Shown here: positions 9,743-21,870 of the stretch, one piece after another
Layout: each line of letters starts with the position of its first letter
How positions within the stretch are numbered: the stretch's first letter is position 1
From: Lytechinus variegatus
Taxonomy: Eukaryota; Echinodermata; Echinoidea; Temnopleuroida; Toxopneustidae
Assembly: GCF_018143015.1 (NCBI RefSeq)
Contig: NC_054741.1
Span: 9,822,683 to 9,886,682 of the forward strand
Direction of reading: 5' to 3'
Length of the DNA: 64,000 nucleotides
Made by a program: the position numbers and the translations under genes
Notes under the pieces: model-generated
What the model saw: the letters and a program-made list of their open reading frames with translations, nothing else
The model's database searches: none
What the model was told of the DNA's origin: nothing

Positions 9743-12219
9743 GGTCGTCACCCTGGCCGAAGTCCTCAACCATTCATAAGGACTTCGCTTCTCCCTCTAG
9801 TGATGCCATCTTGAATAAGATATTCATGTATCTTGTTTGTCCTATCAATGATCCTACAGTAGATATAGGAGACCCTGTATAGCAAATGGAGAGAGAACAG
9901 TTATAAAAAAAATTGCATTATTATATACCGATACACTTATGGTGATTAGTTATTTTGTTGGTTTCCTACAATTTCTTAGTCATGCTTTTGCAGTAGTCAG
10001 ATATGAAAAAAATACCAATAATAAGGGGAATGTACCACACTGATCAGCATTATAAACCTTTTTGATTGGTGGATTATCTGGTTGCACCATTTTAATGTGA
10101 TTTGCTATTAAGATTTTTGATATGATATATTAGAATTGTGTGGAACATGAGTTTTATGTGCCAAAGAACAGATTTGTGAGTGAAAGGGCTTCCAAGACAA
10201 GTTAAAGCATCCCCGGTTGCCAGCCGATAAAAAAGCGCAAGTTTCAATTACTGCGAGGGAGCATGGCCACCAAGAAGCAGAGGCAGGGTCACCCCCCCCC
10301 CAAAAAAAAAATGCTTCTGTCATAAGCGAAATATGTAATATTTCAAGCTCGAAATTTGCAGTTGATGTTATATTTATTTATTTAGTTATTTATTTTTCCC
10401 TCTTTCTTCTTCTTCTACTACTGCTACTACTACTACTTCTTATTATTATTTTTATTTTTCTTCTTCTTTTTCTTCGTCCCATGATGGATTTCTTAATTCT
10501 AATAATATAGTTAATTAATTCAATTCAGTTCACTTCACTTCAGTTTAAGTATGCTGGACTCCAAAATAAACCCTTTTGAATTCCATGAAATCATTCGAAC
10601 ATGTCAAATTCGATTCAGGATCCTTTACGGTCATTTAGCATTCTCTAAAGATCTGCTAACCGTAAAAAAAGTAAACACGGTCATATCGACCAATGGCTGT
10701 ACACAATGTAATTTCTTGTTGTATATTATTTATCTTTTTGTTGAGGAATTTGTGACGTAAATCATTTTAAAAGTCACAAAGAATGATGCTTATTCTGTAT
10801 TTGTGACCATGAATGCGAAATTTGTCAACTAATTGTTATATTATTTTCTGTGCATGCACGACCAACTGGTAAATCTTTTTATTGTGGCTTCGTTACTACT
10901 CTGCACGCGAAATGGTATAGACATCATGATATTGTTCAGTTTGAGTTTGTTTCGTATGTAGTCCTGAAAGAAATTTTCAATTTTTAATGATTTCGCTAAA
11001 CAGTGACCCAATGTAAAAAGAATTAATTAGTTTTTACAAGTGGCGGCGTTTAACTGGAAATCTATTTCAAAAGGGCCCTTAATGGTAGGCCTTCAAATAA
11101 AACAAACCAAAAAGCCCCCAAATTAAAAGTCTTATTGTTTGAAGGAGATTTGACAATGAGGGCGTTAAAGTAAAAAAAAAATGCACACATAAGCGCCGGC
11201 ATACCCGAGGGACAGGACATTGTCTCCCTAGAATATAGATGACGAAATAAAGCCCAGAGTAATTGTCGCCGGAGCAAATGTCGTGTCATCGTTCTCCAAA
11301 GTATTTAATTACACTTCGGATAAGATGTCAAACGGTAGGTCCTTTCTTTACTAACAAGAATCTTTTCTTGACATCGCAATTGGATAAAGTCTTAATGCAC
11401 ATTTTTTTCTTGAAAAGCCTCTCGATCAAAATGTAACTGAATATTAATGCCTATGAAAAAACGTAACCATCCTTCAACCAACTTGCCCATGACTTTTTGA
11501 CCTAGATGACATGAACCATTGGTTATTCATATAATGAATTATCCGTAACTAATAGAACAAAATAAATGCAGATACCAATGACCTTGAAATATTCTAACTT
11601 TAGTTTCCACTTTACATAAGAATTGAGTCTCTGAGAAAATAAAACGCAGTGGAATCCTTTTTCAACTGAGTCTGACGATATTCTTATATCTATTGATATT
11701 TATATGATTGTCAGAGTGCATCGTTGCGAATCTATATACCTTGGGGTCAATGCAACTTACGTCAAAAAACAAAACAAATATCTCATGATACAATTTATAT
11801 GAAATAAAAGTCAGACGTCGTGGGAAAAGTAATCATTTGAAATTGCATTTATTGCCGGATATTGGTAAAGTTTGATCCAGTCCGCTCATTCAATCGATTT
11901 AAGATTACGACTTATGTCGAGATAGTGACATTCATTGCCGTGATCGTCATCTCTTTCGTGATCCTATACAATTCGTCGAGATTGAGATTTCCACACTTAA
12001 AAGTAAGTGAATTTGATGAGTAGGCCTATTTGTCACTTGTTTTATTCTAGTGGTAATGGAATGGGGACGGTGTGGGTGCTGAAACACCCCTTTTAAATAT
12101 TAAACAAGTGAAAAATGAAATAGCAACGACCATCTCTGATTGTGATTTCGTCTGCTCCCCATTCAAAATTGTTCGGCGGCTCCTGTTATTCTGTTATTTT
12201 GTTCAGGCTCATGTTAAAG
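9743..12219. other. 5' flank of GT31 gene and intergenic DNA
   Basis: The first hundreds of bases (9743 onward) are the upstream region of the minus-strand GT31 gene. No TATA box or initiator could be assigned. A pyrimidine-rich microsatellite of CTT/CTA/TTA units lies at about 10395-10470. Open frames here are short and low-complexity. Nothing else is recognised. Confidence 0.35.
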
Positions 12220-12960
12220 TACCCCTGTCCCGAGCAGAATTCGGAAGGCCTGTCCAGTAAGGGTTACTCCGGAACCGAATCAGCTGCGAATATATCCAAA
12301 GGCTCGAATTTGGATGGTTTCGGGAGTATTCTGTTCTCCCTCCTCGAATGCAAAAAAAAAAAAAATCGGGAGGGATTCGGACACCACATTCGCTGAGGAA
12401 TTCGGCTCGTCTTGAAATCCCGAATGTGACCACAACAAATATCATTCGGGCCACATTTGAGATAATAATTATATTCGGATGACATTCGGCTCGTTTTGAA
12501 ATCCCGAATGTGACCACAACAAATTTCATTTGGGCCACATTTGAGATATATTCGGATGACATTTGGCTTGATTGGGGGGGGGGCATGTGGAGTAATCGGG
12601 GCATATTCGGACCTATTCGTATCATCAGGGGCGTAATGATCCAATCTCGGCGCATTTGGCCGATTAGCAATGCCGATTCGGCATGTTCGGGTGAACATTC
12701 GGGTCATCATTCGACCGTAATCGGACCAATCGGGTCATATTCGGCTCGATTCTGGGCACCTATGGCCTCGATCCTTGCCACTATTCTGGTGGCATACGGC
12801 TTTATTCGGAATGGACAAAATTGCTTCAAGTCAATTATTCTTTGAGATTCTGCGCTAAATCGAGATTTGTTCCAGAACAATATTCGGGAGAACTCGGTTT
12901 TGGCGTAGCAATAGGTGTATATTATATATAGGCACCTGGAACAAATATTCGTGCTAGCGG
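12220..12960. repeat. TTCGG/ATTCGG-rich repeat block with tandem duplication
   Basis: The hexamer ATTCGG and near forms (TCGG, TTCGG, CCGAAT) recur dozens of times, mostly on the plus strand. Within it, a roughly 80-95-bp segment containing AAATCCCGAATGTGACCAC is tandemly duplicated (about 12400-12485 and 12487-12565). Overlapping long ORFs (12209-12710 minus, 12510-12845 plus) are by-products of the biased composition. It is most likely an old non-coding transposon whose ends I could not define. Confidence 0.5.
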
Positions 12961-14224
12961 ATGCCTGATGCACCTACTGGTCACCCTCAGAAGTATGTAA
13001 GAATTATTTTAAATTAATTATAACAAATTTTATGAGCTGCAAACTCTGGATCCTGACTGTATGCCTTCAATAAAGGTGGTTACAAAATGTTCATATAGCG
13101 TGAAATGATACATTTACTTAGATCAATCATGCGAGTAATAAAAACGACAGACCTAATTTAAAAAAACTGCCATTAAAAGTATCTATAGTTTTGGTGCATT
13201 CACCTTCTTTTTTGGAGGGGGCTGGGGGTATCAAGGGCGCAAACTTACGATAACTTACATGTCTAATTCATGATAACACAAAAAGGCGATATGACAGGTT
13301 ACTCCTTCAAACGACAGAATAAACACTTTTTTAATGAATAAACCGTATTTTTTTCAAGTGATCAAATCTATATTGAATTAAAAATTTATTTTATTAGGTT
13401 TCGACCTTATAGCATAGCGTATATCGGATGTAACTTCTGAAGATTTCCATGGCAAAGAAGAATAGTGTAAAGTATACACCATGACGTTTCGACAAGTGTG
13501 TTCACTCTCTTTTTTAAAGTGAATTGAATACCCGGAGTATTAAAACGTTACGTTACGTTTATTATTAATCCGAAATCTAGACAACAGTAGGATACTGTTT
13601 GTGGAAAACCACAAGGGTCTCCACTTGGCCACCCATCTATTCATTTCATGTTCGCCCAGCGTGTTTCCTATTCTGTATGAAGATGATACAAATATTTCAT
13701 ATTCTAACAAAATGTCGTATGAAACAACTCATATTTTAGAATTTATGTTTAATAATTAGATTATTTACAGAGTTGACAGAAACTTAACATGGATGCTCTA
13801 TTTTAACGAAATTAAGAAATAAGTCGCAAAAATTGGTATTATAATTATATCGCATAAGTGTTTTTTTATCTTTCCCTTGAGTGCATATACCCCCTCCATT
13901 TTATAATTATTTTATTTTTAAAACATATTCTTAGAAGGAAAATGTCAACGTAAACCAACTTTGGACAAAGTAAACACTCTCCCTAAAACACAATACACAC
14001 GCTTGTATATATAACGATGTGATATGATGTGAACATATTTTGTATATTGATGATTTATTTAAAAAAAACACAAAAACATGTTTATATTCATATATGTTTA
14101 CATGCACAGAGTCAGTTTGAACACAAACATATTAATATCAAATGCTTGGAATATATACAAAGCCCTCTATCATGTCTATCAAGTAATAGTCTATTTCGAG
14201 GCGCACTATTAATAGGACATTATC
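12961..14224. other. intergenic, no gene recognised
   Basis: AT-rich DNA without recognisable ORFs, RNA genes or clear inverted-repeat elements. Short phrases such as 'ttaggtttcgacc' near 13396 may be old repeat debris. Confidence 0.35.
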
Positions 14225-14430
14225 ACACCAACTTTCGCTCGAGCTGCCGTCTCCAGCACTCAGTACATTCAAGGACTTAATCCTGCCCTGAACCCATTCA
14301 CCTTACCTGGGTTAAGTGAAGCACAATGTGAGAAAATTTCCTGCTCAAGGAAACCACAGCACGCCATATTTATGTAAACCTACTTTAAAGTACATCAAAT
14401 AGTTTCGAACCTATGACCCCCTCATCAAAA
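14225..14430 (-). mobile_element. tRNA-derived SINE, copy 1
   Basis: The segment from CTCCAGCACTCAGTACATTC through AGCACAATGTGAGAAAATTT to TTTCGAACCTATGACCCC matches, with one 10-bp insertion, the element at 58960-59145. Read on the minus strand, it begins with a B-box-like GGTTCGAAAC. It is degraded at the tRNA end. Confidence 0.65.
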
Positions 14431-14745
14431 GAAGAAACTTACAGATAATGGTTGACTGATCCATTGTATAAAGTAACCGTGAGAAAAAAGAGATATTTCG
14501 ATTGGAAGTTGAAAATCATGAAACAATATTGCGAAACAATCCAGCTTTTGCATCAACTCAACCAGCAGATTTTTGTATTCACTTAATTATTTTGTTTAAT
14601 TTGATAACATCGCGAAAAAGAGGAAGAATTCAAGAGATAGAAGAAGAAGAAGACAAAAGGAGGAGGAGGATGAGAAGCAGAAGAAAGGGCATCAAACTCA
14701 TAACAAATCTAATGTCCATAAAAAATTATATGCAATCTAATACAA

Positions 14746-15340
14746 TTAAAGGTCAAGTCCACCCCATCATGCAGAAAAATGTCGGTTTGAATCAATAAAG
14801 AAAAATTCAACAAGCATAACGCTGAAAATCTCATCAAAATCGGCTGTAAAAATTAATAAGAATGTTATGAAATCTTAACGTTTCACTTATTTTTCACAAA
14901 ATAGTTACATGAACAAGACAGTGACATGTAAAAGAGAGAGTTGATCACGTCCATCACTCACTTTGTTTTATTGTTTGAATTATACAATATTTCAATTTTT
15001 ACAAATTTAACAATAGGGACAAACTTGACTGAACCATAAAATGTTAAAACAATGGCAATTCCACATGTTCAAAGAAGAATAAAACTTTCTTTCACATGAC
15101 ATCGAGGGGAAAATTAGAATATTCCACATTTCACATTATAAAATACAAAAGAAATAGTGAGTGGATGACGTTATCAGTCCCCTCATTTGCATACCGACCA
15201 GGATGTGCATACAACTATTTTGTGAAATTAAGTGAAATTTAAAAATGCCATAACTTTCTTGTTTTATATCCGATTTTGATTTAAAAAATCAGTGTTATGC
15301 TTGTTGATTTGCTGTTTTTTGTTTGGGTGGACTTGTCCAA
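14746..15340. mobile_element. palindromic MITE, family A, copy 3
   Basis: Starts TTAAAGGTCAAGTCCACCCC and ends GGGTGGACTTGTCC. The interior aligns with the copies at 493-1096 and 1167-1750, including the 'aaaattcaacaagcataacg' segment and the central 'tattgtttgaattatacaat' segment. No coding sequence. Confidence 0.75.
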
Positions 15341-15479
15341 AGAAAAGCCGCAACATTAATTACAACTCACATAATAGCAGCGAAATATAATTTTCATTTC
15401 AGAAATACTAGAATGTTCTTTCTTTTAGAATGTAGGGTATGGGATAATGTCATGAAAATAAGGAAAGAGAATGGAAGGG

Positions 15480-15605
15480 GATGTAGTCAAGGCCGGCCTC
15501 GTGTCCACATCATACCGGCCTTGCCCTCGGCCCAAGTTACGTGCAAAATATCTATTGTTTCTCAATCGGCCTCCTGACTACTGAGGAAGTACCGGCCGAG
15601 ACTAC
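15480..15605. repeat. GGCCGG-rich imperfect foldback
   Basis: GTAGTCAAGGCCGG at the left is mirrored by CCGGCCGAGACTAC at the right, around a core with further CCGGCC motifs. It is probably a small foldback repeat. No ORF worth calling. Confidence 0.4.
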
Positions 15606-16795
15606 TTCCCTTGAAAATGAATATTATAGTGATTTAGCAACATAATGTGTCTTTGCCCTATAGTGTCTATAGACATGTAAGGACGTGTTAATGATTTTTT
15701 TACAGATTAAATGACTCTCTAAATGTTGTTGTTAATCATCCTCAAAGTCATCATCCTCATCAACATCATCCTCAAAGTCATCACCCCCATCATTATAATT
15801 CAAATGTTATAATTCCGGCAAAGGGTGAAAAAGCACGAACACAACAGAGATATTTATTCAAGAAAGGAACGACTTTTTAAAGTTGTTATTGGTAAAGAAA
15901 GTTGATATAAAACGCCATACGTACCCTGTCATACAAAACTTTTGTTGATCATCCAAAATGCAAATGAAGTTAGTTGAATTAAAAATGAATTTTATTAACA
16001 CTAGTTGTCTGACAATGAGCATGAATGCCTATATTATGCGACCTATAGGCCTAGACCTACACTATATACAGAATATAATTGCGGAAAAACGAGAGGGGTA
16101 AAAAAATCGATATAATTCTTTCGGATGCTTCTTTTGTTTGTACGGGCAGGGGCGGTCGATAGTACATTTAGTCTGACTTTCCCGTTTGAGAAAATGTAAA
16201 GGGGTCAGGCCAGTCACTGTGTCTCATAAAGTTTTTCTGTAATAGCAACAAATGACTTAACGCACAGCGAAACTTCTTTGGTGATAAAATAGATTCTCAG
16301 TCTTTTTTTAATGTCACCATGCAGTTAAAGTTGAATAATATCATTATGTATCAAGTTTCTTTGTTACTAACAAACATCTGAATGAAAGGTGTATCATTTT
16401 GTCAAAATCTGATTAGGAAATAGGAAATTAATTCATTTTCACTATGTTAAAACCGTGAATAAGCAAGAGTATACTTCTGTTCGAATCTGTCGTATGTATA
16501 ACAGCTTGAGATCAGCTCTGAGACACACTGTGATTGTAAATATATGAACATTGCTATTTTTTAGATTATGGTAACGACTTGACTGCTGATGATCCATGTT
16601 GATGGCAAGTGGCACAGGCTTTTGCAATTATATGTCCTTTGTCGATCATGTTTGACATACAGGTTTTTGATGGGGGCAAAATTAAAACGAAATACAATCA
16701 AAATGAGCAATCAAATCAATTGAGCGCGGAGCGCGCAGACAAATCGACAATTTTGTAGTATTTTATGCTAAGTTTAAAGTTCCAATGTTTTTTAA

Positions 16796-16797
<2 letters not shown>
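15606..16797. other. intergenic, no gene recognised
   Basis: Contains a (CAT/CCT)-rich run at about 15738-15795 and a lone GAGCGCGGAGCGCG motif near 16720, again followed by repeat-like sequence. No gene is supported. Confidence 0.35.

Positions 16798-16872
<75 letters not shown>
16798..16872. repeat. (AC)n-(AT)n microsatellite
   Basis: A run of AC dinucleotides passes directly into about 30 AT dinucleotides. Confidence 0.95.
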
Positions 16873-16874
<2 letters not shown>

Positions 16875-17929
16875 TATTATGAATTTTCAAGTTGTCCTTT
16901 TTTTTTGGAGAGGTGGACAAATTAATTCCCCCTTAATTCTTTCATTGCCCCCCCCCCCCCATGATCGACACCTGTGTTTGTCGATAATTCTTAATTTCAT
17001 ATACTATACTATTTTCGTATACTGTATTGAAGTGATGGAATCGATGTTTAATTCTTTTTTATTTTCTTAAACAAAATCAAATATAATGTTGGTACCAATA
17101 CTTCATGTTCATCGGTGATGTAGAGATGGGGGGGCTCTTGCCCCTCCCCCATAAAAATTCACGACCAAGAAAAAAAAAGAAATGGAAAGAGAGAAGGGTG
17201 TAATATGAAACAATTTCATGAATATTGTGTCAAATTCTATCACAAAAATTGATTTTTGTAATAAAAATGACGACATTTTTGCTCTCTCGCTTCACTCGTT
17301 CTCACATTTTTATTCCACGCGTCACACTATATCTATCCTCAGTCCTAAAAATATTGTTTGGCTCTTTACACACTGATGTTCATTAACTTTGCTTATTAGT
17401 GTCAAATATTGACTTCATCGTGATATGCAATGAATAATTATATTTTAATTAAAATGTTGGTTGAAAAGGGCTAAATAAGAAAAGCAGAGTGACCAAATTC
17501 AAAAGAATTAAAGATTTTACAACTTTTAAATATTGTTAACTTTTTATTGTTTGTCCCGAAATATTGTTCAAACTTTCAATAAGTACTTGTCTGATTTTTC
17601 TTCTTTCTCTAAAAACAACTTTTTAGTTGAGTTTGATTCCCCTTTAAGGAGTCGAGTCAGTATCCCATCGCAGGTCGGTTATTCCACGGTTATTCAGTCA
17701 TTACAGGGTAATCTATAATATGCCTATTAATATTTTAATGATTTCAAAAGATTCAGGTTGGTAAAAAAATGATCACAGATTTAATCTGAATTAATGTAAT
17801 GTAATTCAGAACTTGATATGTAAATGTGTTTATTTAAGATGTCTGTATACAGTGTATACTGGATCATTTATTATTATTATCATTTATTTACTCTTCATTT
17901 TGTTTATTTTTTTATTTTATCTTATCTTT
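16873..17929. other. intergenic with G/C-run transposon fragments
   Basis: C-run at about 16950 and the paired phrases GGGGGGGCTCTTGCCCCTCCC (17130) and CTCTCGCTTCACTCG (17285) are fragments of the G/C-ended element family seen at 5.5-6.8 kb. No gene is recognised. Confidence 0.4.
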
Positions 17930-18127
17930 AATTCATAAAATGTATTTATGAAAGGGGGACCTTCACCCTACAAGCTCTGCTTTTTAGTTGGTCTCCTCTT
18001 TCGATTTCATAGTATTATTGTATTATAGAAATGATTTAAATGTAATATTTTGTAAATATATGTTTATTGAATTATCATTGTAACTGTAAAAAGATTGAAA
18101 GAGAAAATAAATGGAATTGAATTGAAT
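17930..18127 (+). mobile_element. LINE 3' tail (CR1/L2-like), fragment
   Basis: The segment GACCTTCACCCTACAAGCTC ... TTTTAGTTGGTCTCCTCTTT ... AATAAATGGAATTGAATTGA has the layout of a non-LTR retrotransposon 3' UTR: a short conserved leader, AT-rich sequence and a simple repeat tail, here GAATT. No reverse transcriptase reading frame remains upstream. Assignment is from memory of similar 3' ends. Confidence 0.45.
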
Positions 18128-18906
18128 TAACCATTTGTGTCTATAACACCATGATAACGTGTTAATGCATGCGTAAACCGATGGTTTGCGCATGGTGCAT
18201 TTTGTACAGTCTGAAGGAGAAGACTATACGAAGTCCAATTAGGGTTCGGAGTCTAGTCGCTACCCTAGACACGGTATACGCTCCCAGACTTTGATCCCGC
18301 GCACGCGGACGACGATGATCACACGTGGGTGTCCACACGTAGCAAACATGAATGGGTTGAAGGGCCTACGCACATATGGTCATCAGGGTTTCAGGATAAG
18401 AAGTCATTCGTGATCGAACTGGACCAAGCTGCCACCTATATCGACCCCATCTCTTGAATCCTGGAAAGTTGTCCTGTGCAAGCTCTCAACAGCTAAACAC
18501 TACGTACATGCGGCAAGAGAGATCAAGGAGATATCACCCCCGGGATATCACCTCTCTTTGGACAGAAAGAGGTTAGTGCTATGTGTACCCCCGCATGTAC
18601 CAGGGAATTATTGAGAAATTTCACAATATTATATATAAATTGTCCGATTTCTCAACGTCATTAAGCATGTTATACGCTTGCATGCACGCAACGCAACGTC
18701 CCCTTGTATTATAATGCTGTCATTTAGCCCGGGCATTTAGCTGATAATTAATCATGAAACAATCCAGGTGTTTCTAGTAGTAGCCCGTACCGTACTTAAA
18801 GTTAAACCAGTGGCCCATGCAACCTTCCAAAAACCAATGAAACGCTTCGCAGAAATCATCTCCATAACCCTGTTTGCATCAACAGGCATACATGCATGAT
18901 TATGAA
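18128..18906. other. intergenic, no gene recognised
   Basis: More GC-balanced than its surroundings (18180-18620) but without a long ORF. A short near-palindrome GATATCACCCCCGGGATATC lies near 18530. Nothing further can be supported. Confidence 0.35.
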
Positions 18907-18914
18907 CCCATTAG
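18907..18914. repeat. 8-bp target-site duplication, left (CCCATTAG)
   Basis: CCCATTAG recurs exactly at 19394-19401, directly outside the inverted-repeat element. Confidence 0.7.
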
Positions 18915-19393
18915 CCCGGGGGGGGGGGCACTCGACCAAAAAAGTGGTGGGGGTGTGCCGCGGGCGAGACAAAAAACGGGGGCCTTGGAGCGGGCTTATT
19001 GTAAAAAGGAGGGTCCTCGGAACGGGCATCGGAACGACAAATGTTTGTGAAAACGGGGGTCCTTGGAACGGATCGCCAGCGTGTGAGCGCGTATGCATCC
19101 CTACGAAACGGTCATGCGTGCATGATGCAGCTAGCGCGGCCTCCGCCGGGGAGCTCTGCGGCCGCTTTTCACCAAAATTGCAGCTCATTCAATGCGATCG
19201 GAGCGGCGTAACGAAAAGTATGCGCTGCTCTGGAGCGGATTTCTCTCTTCTCTTTTCTCGATAAGAAGAAAATGCTATGCCTTGGAGCGGCTTTCTTTGT
19301 TCTTGTTCTCAACAAGGCAAAAATGCTATGCCTTGGAACGGAAATTTGAGTGTGAAAATGGGGGTCCCCTCCGCGGCACATACCCACTCCGGG
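18915..19393. mobile_element. G-run MITE, family D, with 8-bp TSD
   Basis: This 479-bp element begins CCCGGGGGGG and ends CACTCCGGG. The sub-terminal GTGTGCCGCGG on the left is mirrored by CCGCGGCACATACC on the right, giving a long imperfect inverted repeat. It is flanked by CCCATTAG on both sides. The interior has repeated CCTTGGAACGG and ATGCTATGCCTTGGA phrases and no transposase. The overlapping open frames on both strands here are composition artefacts. It is probably a non-autonomous DNA transposon of an 8-bp-TSD superfamily. Confidence 0.75.
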
Positions 19394-19401
19394 CCCATTA
19401 G
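19394..19401. repeat. 8-bp target-site duplication, right (CCCATTAG)
   Basis: Exact copy of 18907-18914. Confidence 0.7.
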
Positions 19402-20812
19402 CCGGCCAGCTGACCATTAGGCCATGGACCGTTATACATGTTATACAGGTTGTGCGAGCTAGGGTCTAGTGTGGTACGTACTACTAGGGTCTGTCTGGGT
19501 AAATTGGAAAAACCAGTAGGACCTACATCTAAGTATATGTATATATATCCTTGTATGTTTCGTGTCAATTGTAATATATTGTATTGTACACAAGCCGGTA
19601 CACAATTAGCAGTTTTCGGCTGAGTGAACGTGGACAGTGGAAGCTTTTGACCTCAGAGCCCCGGGTTCAGAGCACTATGGGACTGTACGATCTGACCAGG
19701 GCCCTGGGAACAATTTCTTTTATTATTATTTTATAGTTGTTGTGCTGATGTAAATTTGAAAAGAAAACGAAAAAAAGAAGGTTTCACTAAAAACTTAAGG
19801 TGATTGGATTTTGCTTACATTTTTCAATTTTTAGACATGATCCTTCCAACGCAGCACCCCCGCCGAGCTCGAGGCCGAGGAAAATCTTGGGGGTGCCCCA
19901 GCAGACCAGTGCCCATAAGGGGAAGGGCTTCCAACAACAACATCAACAAAATGAAACATTTTCAATTATTGCTTCGATTTGGGGTTTATGGGCGGGGGGG
20001 GGGGGTAGGCCTACTCTGATCATGCATAAAACCACTCACTCATACCATGTCTACAAAAAAAATGAATACGGGGGGGGGGGGCAGTATCGTGGCCCCCAAA
20101 TCAGCCAAAATTATGTTCAGTAATTTCAGTTGAATATGAATAATGTGTCTGATGCCCAAGACTAAGGCTTGACCTTGTGACCTTGATTGTGAGTGCCCAT
20201 CAAGCTCGTGTGCATTGACGGCGGTTGTAGGTCACGGGAGTGTTCCACCGTTTGCCTAACATATCGTATAGTGTAATATGTGAACATGCTAGCCTAACAA
20301 TAAAGATGGTAGGTTTCTGAATAGAAACATACTGTACTCCATTTAGTTCTCAATTTAATTGAATTTTCTCACAGGAATCAGGGACAACATAATATTAACT
20401 CTGTGATTATGAATAAAACAGAGTAATGAAAAAAATCAGGAATTTTTGCGGTTACATTAAACCAACGCAAAGATTGTTTGAAATATTTTAGATTAGAAAT
20501 ACATTAGATTAGCAGACAGGTAGGTAACTGACCATTTCCTTCCTTCCTTTGACTCAAACAATGACCACTATCTCCCTAACTCTCTTTTGCACTGATGCAT
20601 GTTGCTGATCGAACAATACTGATATGATCCGTATTTATGACCTCGGTCACCCATGACCCAGAAGTGACTGGATGCGTTTATTTTTCCTCTAGTGCAACTA
20701 TACATTGAACTCGAATGGAACTAGATTATTATTTTTTTTTAAATATGAAATTTACCACATTTTGAAGTTAAGCTTAATTTCATTTCATTGTGAGCATATC
20801 CTGGTTTATCAA
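19402..20812. other. intergenic with G-run fragments
   Basis: No gene. G-runs at about 19995 and 20070 lie in sequence resembling degraded G/C-ended elements. Confidence 0.35.
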
Positions 20813-20955
20813 ATGAGGAGATCGATGACACCACACACTCAATATTTCTTTGGTATTTTGTAATATGATATATTTTTACTTTCTCATCATGTGAAACAAT
20901 GTTTCATTCCTCTCTGTACATGAAATACCACTTGTATAGTTTGCAATTTGACCAG
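20813..20955. mobile_element. MITE family A, copy 4, left fragment
   Basis: ATGAGGAGATCGATGACACC ... ATGTTTCATTCCTCTCTGTA matches the middle of the family A elements (compare about 650-800 and 1495-1580). The matching right part resumes at about 21871 after inserted elements. Confidence 0.55.
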
Positions 20956-20959
20956 GTGG

Positions 20960-21142
20960 GTGTTTGTTTCATAAAGCTGTTCGCAAGTTAAGAGCGACTT
21001 TAAGAACGACTGGTGGCACTTTCTTACGAGCAAAACCCTCGCCAATGAAGGTTTTTGTGTATATCACTTACCCCAAGAAAGGATCACCAGTCGTTCTTAA
21101 AGTCGCTCTTAACTTACGAACAGCTTTATGAAACGGCCCCCG
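20960..21142. mobile_element. MITE, family F, copy 1 (foldback)
   Basis: The left arm TTTCATAAAGCTGTTCGCAA ... GACTTTAAGAACGACTGGTG is mirrored by CACCAGTCGTTCTTAAAGTC ... GAACAGCTTTATGAAACGG; arms are about 55 nt with few mismatches. A second copy is at 40735-40915. It lies inside an interrupted family A element. Confidence 0.75.
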
Positions 21143-21181
21143 GCCTAATATGCTTCATTCTCAGACTATTTCCATATGCTC

Positions 21182-21228
21182 CTCCCATCCATCCGCCCCT
21201 CCACTGTGGAGGGGCGGATGGATGGGAG
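21182..21228. repeat. 23-bp perfect palindrome with 1-nt centre
   Basis: 21182-21204 and 21206-21228 are perfect reverse complements (CTCCCATCCATCCG ... CGGATGGATGGGAG) around a single T at 21205. It would extrude as an almost loopless hairpin. Confidence 0.9.
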
Positions 21229-21510
21229 CTCCACTCCTCGATCGCCTCACAGTCAGAGACGTAGTCACACTTGCTCTCGAAAATGACACGAAACCTCGAC
21301 AAGGTCACAAAACCAGCTTAATTGCAGTTTTAACTTAAAACTTTAATGACGTAAATGCCTTGAAGAACCGTAGAGACGAAATAAGAGGCAGATATTTAGA
21401 AGAGACCCAGACCTCATTTGATACAAACTATGCTAATTATCGGAAAACTTTTGCCTGACCAAATCTGAACAAGTGGTGGTGTTATTGTAATACTAATAGA
21501 TTGAGCATTA

Positions 21511-21862
21511 AAGGGGAAGTTCAACCTAAAGAAAAGTTTGTTGTACAAATAGCAGAAGAAATTGGTGAAGGTTTGAGGAAAATCCGTTGAAGATTAAGAA
21601 AGTTATTAGAATTTTAAGTTTTGGATTTGTGACGTCATAAACGAGCAGCTGCCCATTATGTTATGTAATATAAAATGCATGAATTTTATTTTGATAATGG
21701 TTCCTGGTGACTTATTTTTGTTTTCTTTTTATGATCGGGCGTGAAATGATTTACTAAAGGTATACTGTAAAACCATTTTATGTAAACCTTTGGCAATATT
21801 TATTATTATTTTTCTGTTATTTTTATTATAAGATTTTTATCAGGGTGAACTTACCCTTCAAC
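21511..21862. mobile_element. MITE with GGGGAAGTTCAACC ends
   Basis: Ends TAAAGGGGAAGTTCAACCT and AGGGTGAACTTACCCTTCA are inverted. The interior is non-coding and includes a central TGACGTCAT. It sits, like the family F copy before it, between the two parts of an interrupted family A element. Confidence 0.6.
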
Positions 21863-21870
21863 ACCATTGT

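Noticed and set aside
12209-12710. Two overlapping minus-strand ORFs of about 150 codons with repeated CGHIRDFKTSR
   Set aside because: The repetition comes from a DNA-level tandem duplication in a TTCGG-rich block; two frames are open at once, typical of biased composition.
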